From Streptomyces sp. GKU 895 (GTDB lineage Bacteria; Actinomycetota; Actinomycetes; Streptomycetales; Streptomycetaceae): 34,993 nucleotides of DNA. Positions within the stretch are counted from its first letter, which is position 1. Every line of letters starts with the position of its first letter. The stretch is from assembly GCA_002027195.1 (NCBI GenBank), contig MWJO01000093.1, forward strand, positions 1 through 34,993, written 5' to 3'. The position numbers and the translations under genes were made by a program. Below the pieces are notes generated by a model, which was given only the letters and a program-made list of their open reading frames with translations, did not search any database and was not told where the DNA came from. Below, piece by piece: positions 9,197-16,672 of this stretch.

Positions 9197-10066
9197 ATGA
9201 CGGCGTCGGGTGGCAGCGGCCAGGAGAGCGAGAGCTCCAACGTGGTCGTCCAGGCGGCGGTCGCCGCCGGAGGCTGCGGCTGTCTGGCGATTCCGGTCGG
9301 AGGTGTCTTCGCCGTCGCGTCGATCTTTGTCATGGGAGGCTTCGGAGTCCTCCTCATGCCGCTGGTCATTTTGATCATGTTCTTCAAGGGGCTGCTGCCC
9401 CATGACTTCGGCGGTGGTCTCAACACCGATCTGACCCCGGTGGAACGCATCTGCGAGGACCTCGAAGCCGCACAGAACACGCCGGCGGACCAACTCGCCG
9501 CACGAACACAGCAGATCGCGCTCGGCGACGGCCTCGGCACACTGGAGATCACGCCGTCCAGCTCCAGCAGCCCCTCGCAGCCCTGCACCGTCCCGGCAGA
9601 CCTCTACGAGGCGATCGTGGACGCCGGGTCGGTCTGCGACGTGATCGGTCCCGTCACCATCGCCGCACAGATCCAGTACGAGACGGGCTTCGACGCCGAC
9701 TTCGTGGGACCCAACGGTGCCCGAGGCATCTCCCAGGTACCGACCGACGTCTTCGAGCGCCTCCACAAGGACGGAGATCCCCTCGACGCCCAGCAGTCCA
9801 TCAAGGCTCAGGGCGCCTACCTGTGCGAACTCGCCGCACAGGCGCAGAGCCTGGTCGACGCCGGCGAGGCCACCGGAAGCGTCCTCGACCTGACCCTCGC
9901 GGCCTACGACGTCGGCATGGACGCCGTACGCGAGGAACACGGCCTCCCCGCCACCGAGGAGGCGCAGAGCTATGTCGTAGGCGTGCGGACCTGGTTCGCC
10001 TCCATGGAGGGCATCGGCCCACCCCCACGCACCATGCCCGACGGCCCCGGCCTCAGGGACACCTGA
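9197..10066 (+). CDS. Membrane-anchored lytic transglycosylase-like protein
   Basis: This 289-aa protein has one or two hydrophobic segments between residues ~18 and 65 (including FGVLLMPLVILIMFFKG), a Ser/Pro-rich linker, and a transglycosylase SLT-type domain. The probable catalytic Glu is residue 162 in QIQYETGFD, followed by the typical GPNGARGISQVP motif. It would cut glycan strands of peptidoglycan, the VirB1-like role in conjugation systems. ATG 9197 lies 7 nt after the NlpC/P60 stop, indicating one operon. Cys residues near the N-terminus (GGCGC) are notable, but no standard lipobox was seen. Confidence 0.85.
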   Translation: MTASGGSGQESESSNVVVQAAVAAGGCGCLAIPVGGVFAVASIFVMGGFGVLLMPLVILIMFFKGLLPHDFGGGLNTDLTPVERICEDLEAAQNTPADQLAARTQQIALGDGLGTLEITPSSSSSPSQPCTVPADLYEAIVDAGSVCDVIGPVTIAAQIQYETGFDADFVGPNGARGISQVPTDVFERLHKDGDPLDAQQSIKAQGAYLCELAAQAQSLVDAGEATGSVLDLTLAAYDVGMDAVREEHGLPATEEAQSYVVGVRTWFASMEGIGPPPRTMPDGPGLRDT

Positions 10067-10149
10067 CCCTGTCGCACCCCGGAGGTTCCGGTCACCGCAC
10101 CGGCTCCACCACCGAGAGGCGTGCGTGCCGACCACGAGAGGATGCCGAG

Positions 10150-11139
10150 ATGTCCACCCCACCGAACAGCGCGAGCGACTGGCTGCCAGGAGAAGCCTTG
10201 GTCGCGTCCTTGCAGATCCTGCTGATGGACGCTCCACGGTTGCCTGACGGGAGCCCTGATACCAGCAAGGCGAACATCACCGGTGAGGCTCTCCTGGCAC
10301 ATGCCCAACGGCTCGACGAGCGCAGTTCCTACGAGGGAATCGTCGACCTCATCCAGCAGGGTGTCCTCGTGCCCAGGGGCACGGACGGGCAACAAGGCAC
10401 GTTCCGCCTGAACCTGACGCTCTACGCGCCCACCCCCGAGGATCGGGCCAATCTGCTGAGGGGACAGGGCTTTCGGCTCAACAGCGAGAGGCTGCGTCAG
10501 TACGCAGCCAATCTCCCGGGACGAGTGGCAGCCCCGGCGCACAGGTCCGCAGCGCGCGCCGGGGCCTCCAAGAGACGGCCCGACGATCAGCGGGCCCGTG
10601 GCACGAGGGTTGCTGCGGCGCGGGCCCGCCCGAATGGTCCACGCGGATCCAAAACCGCTGAGACCCCTGTACCCCCTCCTGCCGGTGGGCTGCCCGGACA
10701 GCAGCGCGGCGGGACGCAGACGGCCCGCTCTCAGACCGCGGACCCCGTTCAATCCGCAGTGCGTGGGATCATCGAGCGGGACGCCGCCGCTTACGCGCAG
10801 TACCTTGCCGCTCAGCGCGTTTCCGCTCCGCCGGTGCCGACACGGCCGCCGACGGTGGCTGCGGCCGCCGCCATTCCCGCAGGACACGCCCCTCTCGGAC
10901 AGGGGAACTTCGCGGGTCAGCCCATGACACAGTCCCCCGGGACCGCCCCGCACTCCGGCCTCGACGGCGACGCGAGCTCCGTCCACCGAGCAGCGCTTGT
11001 CGCACCTCCAGGTGCCGGCACGGGGCGCGCGCCGAGCCCTCGGAACCAGCAGCCGGCCTCCGCTGCGCAGCCACTGCCCGCGAGAGGGGACAGCCTTCCC
11101 GGTTCCCAGCGGTGGGCCATGCGGTTGAAGCGTGGGTAA
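10150..11139 (+). CDS. Unknown protein with a folded N-terminus and a Pro/Ala/Arg-rich tail
   Basis: I do not recognise this 329-aa protein. Residues 1-~120 look globular (for example EALVASLQILLMDAPRLPDG and YEGIVDLIQQGVLVPRG). The remainder is low-complexity, rich in Pro, Ala, Arg and Gln, with no membrane segment. ATG 10150 follows a GAGAGG-type ribosome site. It lies 84 nt downstream of the transglycosylase gene in the same direction and is the last plus-strand gene before a strong hairpin, so it may belong to the same transcription unit and be a DNA- or wall-associated accessory factor. That role is inference only. Confidence 0.65.
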   Translation: MSTPPNSASDWLPGEALVASLQILLMDAPRLPDGSPDTSKANITGEALLAHAQRLDERSSYEGIVDLIQQGVLVPRGTDGQQGTFRLNLTLYAPTPEDRANLLRGQGFRLNSERLRQYAANLPGRVAAPAHRSAARAGASKRRPDDQRARGTRVAAARARPNGPRGSKTAETPVPPPAGGLPGQQRGGTQTARSQTADPVQSAVRGIIERDAAAYAQYLAAQRVSAPPVPTRPPTVAAAAAIPAGHAPLGQGNFAGQPMTQSPGTAPHSGLDGDASSVHRAALVAPPGAGTGRAPSPRNQQPASAAQPLPARGDSLPGSQRWAMRLKRG

Positions 11140-11161
11140 CCGGCGGGGATGGTGCAAAAGG

Positions 11162-11198
11162 CGGTGCGGGAGACCAACCCCATTGGTCTCCCGCACCG
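11162..11198. terminator. Strong bidirectional hairpin terminator
   Basis: A perfect 16-bp stem with a 5-nt loop: the left arm (11162-11177) reads CGGTGCGGGAGACCAA, the loop is CCCCA, and the right arm (11183-11198) is its exact complement. It lies between convergent genes ending at 11139 (plus) and 11215 (minus), so it can terminate both. Confidence 0.9.
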
Positions 11199-11214
11199 GG
11201 TCTACGGCGACCGA

Positions 11215-12141
11215 TCAGGCGGAGTCGCTCTTGCGAGCCGCTGCGGCAAGCGCCTTGAACTCGTCCCACCGCACGTCCGGCCGCGCCAGCCCGCGGCGTT
11301 CCAGGTACCGGTCGCTGGCGCGCTTGGTCTGCCGCAACACCCGTACGGCGTCCTTCAGGCGCCCCGAGCCCATCGGCTCCACCACCTTGGCCGGGATGAG
11401 TTCCCAGCTCTCCCCGGCCTTGCGCAGTTCCCCGCGGACCAGGGTGTTGGTCATGTTGTTCAGCAGCTCGTCGTGCCGATGCACCAGCAGGGACGCCTGC
11501 CCGGGTGTCACCGCGCAGTCCGCGGGAACGTCGACGAGGTACCCGGCGTCCGTTGCCACGGGGACCGTCCGCGCCAGCACCGGAGCCCCGGCGGAGTCGA
11601 GCGCGGCCAGCACGGCGGAGGGGAACTCGGCGAGGCGGGCGTGCCCCAGGGGCGTACCGGAGGCGGCCGGCGGTGTGGTCGTGGGCGGATCCAGCGGTGG
11701 CCGTACGATCACCTGCTCAGGTGTCACGGTGATCAGCAGTCGCAGGTAGTACCAGCTCATCAGCCGACGCATCGGAAGGGAGACGTAGGCCCGGCTGTGC
11801 GGCTGCCTCTCGAAGAGCATCCGCCAGTAGTCCTCGGTGCCCTGAGTGCCCGTCATGATGTCGTCGGCGCACTCGGCGTGACCGCCGACGAAGATCTGCT
11901 GGGGATGGGCGAGGCCGCTGCCGGTGGGGTCGGAGAAGAGCAGGGCGACCCGGCCGTCCCGGCGCACGTTCAACGCCTTCTGCGCGAAGGCCAGGGACGT
12001 GGTCACCAGGAACGTGCCGTCCTTGTGCCGGAGCGTCGCGGTCGGCCAGACGAGGGGAGCGCCGTTGCGGCCCAGGGTGACGAACTCACAGGTGCGGTAG
12101 GCGTCCAGCACGTCGAGCGGGGCCGCTTCGAGGATCGTCAT
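11215..12141 (-). CDS. Pyridoxamine 5'-phosphate oxidase-like / flavin-F420 split-barrel protein
   Basis: This 308-aa protein begins with a split-barrel fold typical of PNPOx-like and F420-binding proteins. Residues ~8-110 include CEFVTLGRNGAPLVWPT, then LVTTSLAFAQKALNVRRDGR, then VALLFSDPTGSGL. Such proteins bind FMN or F420 and reduce or sense small molecules; the substrate here is unknown. The C-terminal half is less conserved. ATG 12141 is preceded by GGGGAG at 8 nt; a GTG at 12150 overlapping the upstream stop is an alternative start. It is the second gene of a two-gene unit with the hemerythrin gene. Confidence 0.75.
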   Translation of the reverse strand: MTILEAAPLDVLDAYRTCEFVTLGRNGAPLVWPTATLRHKDGTFLVTTSLAFAQKALNVRRDGRVALLFSDPTGSGLAHPQQIFVGGHAECADDIMTGTQGTEDYWRMLFERQPHSRAYVSLPMRRLMSWYYLRLLITVTPEQVIVRPPLDPPTTTPPAASGTPLGHARLAEFPSAVLAALDSAGAPVLARTVPVATDAGYLVDVPADCAVTPGQASLLVHRHDELLNNMTNTLVRGELRKAGESWELIPAKVVEPMGSGRLKDAVRVLRQTKRASDRYLERRGLARPDVRWDEFKALAAAARKSDSA

Positions 12142-12146
12142 GTCCG

Positions 12147-12839
12147 TCACTCCCCGTCCAGCGGGCCGCGCAGGGTACGGCAGAGGGCCGCGTACTGGCG
12201 CCGGCCGACGGTCCGCCACAGCAGGCGCCCGAGAAGCGGGGCCCGGCCGAGGAAGAAGTCCCGCTCCTCGGGTGTGGCGTCCTCGAGAATGGCTCCGAGG
12301 GCGATGAGGCGACGGTTGTCGGGGATGGACTCCATCCCGCGTGCGCCCAGGAGGTCCCACTCGGCGACGGTGAGGTGCTCGGCGACGAGCGGAAGCACCG
12401 ACTGCTCCTCCTCGTCGAGGTGTTCGACGAGTGCGATGCGGTGCGCGTCCAGGGCCAGCGCCAGTTCCTCACCGGCGATGCTGTCCGTGGTCCGTTCCCA
12501 CTCGGGCAGCCATTGCGTCACGCCCGTCAGGCTTCCGTCGATGCGCAGGTGCTGGAGCTCCATCCGGGTGACGAGGTCGTCGTCCTGCACGCAGCGGGCG
12601 CGCAGCAGCGGCCACAGGAGTTCGTCTTCCAGCTCGTGATGGCTGTGCAGTCCCGCCACGTACTCCCGGATGTGACCGGCGACGACGGGGACACGGGCGC
12701 GGTCGCCGTCGGCCACGGCGCGCACCAGACGGGGAAGGAGTGCCGACTCGCGGCGGAAGACCCGGTGCACCACGACCATTTCGTGGGTGTAGGGCCGGTC
12801 GGCGGTCGGGAGTTGTTCGGTCGTACGGCTGGCGAACAC
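12147..12839 (-). CDS. Hemerythrin HHE-domain protein (left copy)
   Basis: This is a 230-aa member of the hemerythrin family, which binds a di-iron centre and can sense or carry O2, NO or peroxide. Visible ligand-rich segments are HSHHELEDELLWP and EHLDEEEQSVLP, plus the family-like VHRVFRRES near the N-terminus. GTG 12839 is chosen because GGAG lies 9 nt upstream and it gives exactly the length of the paralogue at 24425-25117; a GTG at 12887 would add 16 residues. It is divergent from the first giant SARP gene and lies directly upstream of the PNPOx-like gene. Redox or gas sensing linked to the neighbouring regulators is plausible but not shown. Confidence 0.88.
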   Translation of the reverse strand: MFASRTTEQLPTADRPYTHEMVVVHRVFRRESALLPRLVRAVADGDRARVPVVAGHIREYVAGLHSHHELEDELLWPLLRARCVQDDDLVTRMELQHLRIDGSLTGVTQWLPEWERTTDSIAGEELALALDAHRIALVEHLDEEEQSVLPLVAEHLTVAEWDLLGARGMESIPDNRRLIALGAILEDATPEERDFFLGRAPLLGRLLWRTVGRRQYAALCRTLRGPLDGE

Positions 12840-12947
12840 GCTTGCTTGCTCCAATGGTTCGGACGCGACGCAGTGGAAACGGGTCACGTCCGCCCAGCCT
12901 GCTGCCGCCCGCTTGCCATCGGCTTACCGTTCACTTGCAAGCCGGCT

Positions 12948-13012
12948 TGACGCGTCCATGGCGTCGACGTTTATCGCCTGTTCATAAGAGTGTTCGAACC
13001 CCTGGGTAGATT
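12948..13012 (+). promoter_or_regulatory. Candidate promoter(s) for the first SARP gene; possibly leaderless
   Basis: TAGATT at 13007-13012 resembles a -10 box and sits 8 nt before GTG 13021, which would place the transcription start at or next to the start codon. No ribosome binding site precedes that codon, consistent with a leaderless mRNA. A second possible promoter is TTGACG (12948-12953) with TTTATC (12970-12975), 16 nt apart. Neither is verified. Confidence 0.35.
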
Positions 13013-13020
13013 TCGTCGAC

Positions 13021-16000
13021 GTGTTGCGCATGAGAGTTCTGGGTTCGCTGAGCGCCGAGGTCGACGGCAAGCCCGTCGATCTGGGCGCCCCCCGACAGCG
13101 AGCCGTCCTGTCCCTGCTGATCGCTGCTCGCGGCAGCGTCGTCTCGGTGGACCGCCTGATCGACGGTCTGTGGCAAGACGTACCCCCGGCAAAGGCCATG
13201 GCGTCGCTGCACGTGTACGTCTCGAGGCTGCGCAGCTCACTGGAGCCGGACCGCCCGCCGCGCACCCCCGCGAGCATCCTGGTCACCCTTGCCCCGGGAT
13301 ACGCGCTGCGGCTGCCGCCGGACGCGGTGGACGCGTGGCGCTTCGAAGCCGGCGTCGCCCGAGCCCGCGACGCCGAGCCGGAGGAAGCGGGCGCCCTGCT
13401 CGCCGAAGCCCTGCGCTGCTGGCAGGGCCCCGCCTTCGCGGAACACGCGGACGCGGACTGGGCCGGGCCCGAAGTGGCCCGCCTGACCGCACTGCGCGCC
13501 GAGGCCGGCGAGCTGGCGGTCGCCGCCGACCTGCGCACCGGACGCGTGTCCAAGGCGGCGCTGGAGGCCGAAGCCCTGGTCGGCGAGCACCCCTTACGGG
13601 AAGAGGGGTGGCGGCTGCTGGCCCTGGCCCAGTGGGCCTGCGGCCGGCAGGCGTACGCCCTTTCCACCCTGCGCCGGGCGGCCCGGACCCTGCGAGAGGA
13701 ACTCGGCTGTGAGCCGAGCCCGGAGCTGGTGAAGCTGGAACACGCGGTGCTGACGCAACGCCTGGACGTGCTGCGCACGGCGACGTCCGCCCCTGAGCGG
13801 GCGGGCCGGGACGTGCTGCGCACGGCGACGTCCGCTCCCGAGCAGGCGGCCCTGCGCGCAGGGCACACGCGAAGCATCTCTTCGCCTGCCGAGGAAGCCT
13901 CAAGACCCCACCCCGTCTCCGCGGCCGACCGTTCCCGCTCACTCGCCGTCCCCGATGGCACCCGCCCGCCCGCTACCACCACCGACGGACCCCGTCCGCC
14001 CGCGACCGCCGACACCACCCGGCCGCGCTGGCACGACCTCTTCGTCGGCAGAAGCGCCGAACTCCGCACCGCCCACAGCGCGGCGAACACCGCCCGGCAC
14101 GGTGGGGCCACGCTCCTCGTGACAGGCGAACCCGGAGCCGGCAAGTCCGCCCTCATCGGCCAACTCGTCGACCGCCTGCGCACCGAGGGCTGGCGGGTGC
14201 TCATCGGACGCTGCCCCGAATACGAGGGCGCTCCGCCGGCCTGGGCCTGGGTGGAGCTGCTCGGTGAACTCGCCCGCGACACGCCCCCCGCCCGCCCCGA
14301 GGAACTGGCGGCCCTGCTGGGCGAGTCGGACAACGAGGCGGCCCCGACGGCCGACGAGGCCGCCAGCGGACGCTTCCGTATGCACCGTGCCTTCGTCGAG
14401 TGGATGCGGGCCGCGGCGGGCGCGTCCCCGCTCGCCGTCGTCGTGGAGGACCTGCACCGGGCCGACAGCGAGACACTCGCCCTCGTCGAGGTGGCGGCCT
14501 CCGTCACCGGCGTACCGCTGCTCACCGTCGGCACCTACCGCCCCGCCGAAGCCGGGCAACACCTGGTCAAGACCCTGGCCCAACTCGCCCCCGGCGTTCC
14601 CCACCGGATCACGCTGGGCGGCCTGCCGTCGCGCGACGTGGCCACCGTCGTCGAGGCCGTCTGCGGCGAGGGCGTCGGCCACGCCACGTTGTCGGCGCTC
14701 GCCGAACGCACCGGCGGCAACCCCTTCTACGTCCTGGAGAGCGCCCGACTGCTGGCCAGCGAGGGCGCCCTCGTCGCGGTCTCGGAGGTTCCGCAAGGCG
14801 TGCGCGACGTGCTGCGCAGGCGCCTTGCCCTGCTCCCCGACAGTGCGCGGACCGCCGTACAACTGACGGCGGTGGTCGGCATCGAGGCCGAAGTCACCGT
14901 TCTCGCGGCAGCCGCCGAGGTGCCCGAGTCTGACTTGCTCGAAGGACTCGACGCGGCGCTGGTGGCGAACCTGCTGGTGGAACCCCGCCCGGGCCGGGTG
15001 CGTTTCGTTCACGCCCTGGTCCGCGACACGGTGTACACCGACCTGTCGGGTGTGCGCAGGTCGCGGCTGCACGCCCGCACCGCTGAGGTGTTGCGCCGGC
15101 ACCGTCCCGACGACCTGGCCGCCCTCGCCCACCACTTCGCCCGGTCGGGCGACATCGCCGACGCACCGCTGGCCGTCGACTACGCCCTGCGTGCCGCGGA
15201 GGCGGCTGCCCGCCGCTATGCGCACGAGGTGGCCGTGGAACTGATCGAGCAGGCCATCGACACCCATACCACGGCTGCGGCGCCCGGAGCGGCCGAGGAA
15301 CAACCGGAACACATGGTGGGCCTGCTGGTGCGACTGCTCGGCGCCCAGGTGAGCGCCGGCTCGACCGACGCGGCACGGCACACCCGCAAGCGCGCGATCG
15401 AGCTGGCCGAGCAGGCGGGCCGGGGTGATCTCGTGGCCGCGGTCTACGGAGCCTGGGCCGAACCCTCCTCCTGGCACAGCAGGCTGGCGGTGCCCGACGA
15501 CCCGGCCGTACTGAAACGGATCGACGAACTCGCCTGTGACCCGGACCTGGACGACCGCTCGCGCGCGGGCGTCCTCCACGCCCTCGTCGACGCGGTGGCG
15601 GTCAAGGATCCGTCCCGAGCGGCCGAAGCCGCCCGCGCCCAGCTGCAGTTGGCGCGGGCCGGCGGTGACCCGCGCCTGCTGGCCGCCGCGTTGATGACCT
15701 CGGCGAAACTCTTCCCGCACGAACTGCACGGCGCCGAGCGGACCCCCCTGGTCGCGGAACTGCGCGACCTCGCCCGCACCCACGACCTGCCCGCCTACCG
15801 CTGGATCTGCGAGCACCTCGACTCCCTCACCGCGATCGCCGGCAACGATCCGGCCGCGGTCAACCGGTACACGGCGCACGCCCTGACACTGGCCAAGCGC
15901 TACCGGATGGTGTGGGCCCAAGGCATCAACACCGCCACGAAGGCGATGCTCGCCGCCGTCCACGGCCGGTTCGACGAGGCGGAGGCCCAGTACGCCGAGG

Positions 16001-16560
16001 CCGACGTCCTGCTGCAGCGCGTCGGCACCCATCAGGCGCAGGGCATGCGCACGCTCGGCGTGTCCACCATCCGGCTCGCCCAGGGACGCCCGGCCGACAT
16101 CGAGCCGATGATGCGTGACGTCTACGACGCGGTGGGCGCCCCGGTAGGGGTCCTCTACGCCCTCATCCTCGCCCTCCTCGGCCGCCACGACGACGCGCGG
16201 GCCGTACGCCTCCCCGAAAGGCCGGTCACCGACCACCTCTACGGCATCGAACTCGACTTCCGCTCCCAACTGGCCGTTCTCCAAGGAGACCTGGAAAGCG
16301 CCGCCGGGCTCGTCGAGCACCTGCTGCCGCTGCGCGGCCAGTTCGCCGCCGCGGCCGCCGTCTACGCCACCCGCCCCCTGGACCACGCCCTGGCCGACCT
16401 GTACCTGCTCCTGGGCGAGCAGCAGAAAGCCGCCCGGCACTACGCCGCGGCCGAACGCACCGCCCGCACCTGGAACTCACCGCACTGCGCCGAAGCCGCC
16501 CACCGAGCCCTCGCGAAACTCGCCGACCAGCACGGCCAACGCCGCAACCTCCTCCTCTGA
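13021..16560 (+). CDS. Large SARP/AfsR-type regulator 1 (BTAD + STAND ATPase + helical repeats)
   Basis: This 1179-aa regulator begins with an OmpR-like winged-helix DNA-binding domain (residues ~1-95: RVLGSLSAEVDG, RQRAVLSLLIAARG, SVDRLIDGLW). It continues with a bacterial transcriptional activator (BTAD) domain to ~245, a polar linker, an ATPase with Walker A GEPGAGKS at 369-376 and VVEDLH with E476/D477, and a long alpha-helical TPR-like C-terminus. Proteins of this kind activate secondary-metabolite or developmental genes, with ATP binding as a switch. GTG 13021 is chosen because MLRMRVLG then aligns with the starts of both neighbours (MIRIRVLG, MIKVKVLG). The linker holds a 15-residue tandem duplication. 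It is closer to regulator 3 than to regulator 2. Confidence 0.9.
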   Translation: MLRMRVLGSLSAEVDGKPVDLGAPRQRAVLSLLIAARGSVVSVDRLIDGLWQDVPPAKAMASLHVYVSRLRSSLEPDRPPRTPASILVTLAPGYALRLPPDAVDAWRFEAGVARARDAEPEEAGALLAEALRCWQGPAFAEHADADWAGPEVARLTALRAEAGELAVAADLRTGRVSKAALEAEALVGEHPLREEGWRLLALAQWACGRQAYALSTLRRAARTLREELGCEPSPELVKLEHAVLTQRLDVLRTATSAPERAGRDVLRTATSAPEQAALRAGHTRSISSPAEEASRPHPVSAADRSRSLAVPDGTRPPATTTDGPRPPATADTTRPRWHDLFVGRSAELRTAHSAANTARHGGATLLVTGEPGAGKSALIGQLVDRLRTEGWRVLIGRCPEYEGAPPAWAWVELLGELARDTPPARPEELAALLGESDNEAAPTADEAASGRFRMHRAFVEWMRAAAGASPLAVVVEDLHRADSETLALVEVAASVTGVPLLTVGTYRPAEAGQHLVKTLAQLAPGVPHRITLGGLPSRDVATVVEAVCGEGVGHATLSALAERTGGNPFYVLESARLLASEGALVAVSEVPQGVRDVLRRRLALLPDSARTAVQLTAVVGIEAEVTVLAAAAEVPESDLLEGLDAALVANLLVEPRPGRVRFVHALVRDTVYTDLSGVRRSRLHARTAEVLRRHRPDDLAALAHHFARSGDIADAPLAVDYALRAAEAAARRYAHEVAVELIEQAIDTHTTAAAPGAAEEQPEHMVGLLVRLLGAQVSAGSTDAARHTRKRAIELAEQAGRGDLVAAVYGAWAEPSSWHSRLAVPDDPAVLKRIDELACDPDLDDRSRAGVLHALVDAVAVKDPSRAAEAARAQLQLARAGGDPRLLAAALMTSAKLFPHELHGAERTPLVAELRDLARTHDLPAYRWICEHLDSLTAIAGNDPAAVNRYTAHALTLAKRYRMVWAQGINTATKAMLAAVHGRFDEAEAQYAEADVLLQRVGTHQAQGMRTLGVSTIRLAQGRPADIEPMMRDVYDAVGAPVGVLYALILALLGRHDDARAVRLPERPVTDHLYGIELDFRSQLAVLQGDLESAAGLVEHLLPLRGQFAAAAAVYATRPLDHALADLYLLLGEQQKAARHYAAAERTARTWNSPHCAEAAHRALAKLADQHGQRRNLLL
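13765..13854 (+). repeat. In-frame 45-bp tandem duplication in the SARP 1 linker
   Basis: The 26-nt string at 13765-13790 recurs exactly at 13810-13835, an offset of 45 nt. It encodes two 15-residue units starting DVLRTATSAPE at residues 249 and 264. It lies between the BTAD domain and the ATPase, where extra length should be tolerated. Confidence 0.85.
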
Positions 16561-16577
16561 CCCCACGGGCCAGACGA

Positions 16578-16607
16578 CCACGTCCGGCAGAGCGGCCACG
16601 TCCGGCA
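16578..16607 (+). repeat. Direct repeat upstream of SARP 2
   Basis: CCACGTCCGGCA occurs at 16578-16589 and again at 16596-16607, an 18-nt offset, in the 112-nt gap between SARP 1 and SARP 2. SARP proteins bind direct repeats, but usually with 11-nt periodicity, so this is only a weak candidate site. Confidence 0.3.
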
Positions 16608-16672
16608 AGCGGGCGCGGTCTGAGACTGACACCCATGGCGCCAGGTCCGCTGGCCCGACGACGAGAGCCATC

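Noticed and set aside
13939..16440. Very long minus-strand open frame opposite SARP 1
   Set aside because: A Gly/Val-rich antisense shadow produced by GC-rich codons. SARP 1 has clear domains on the plus strand.
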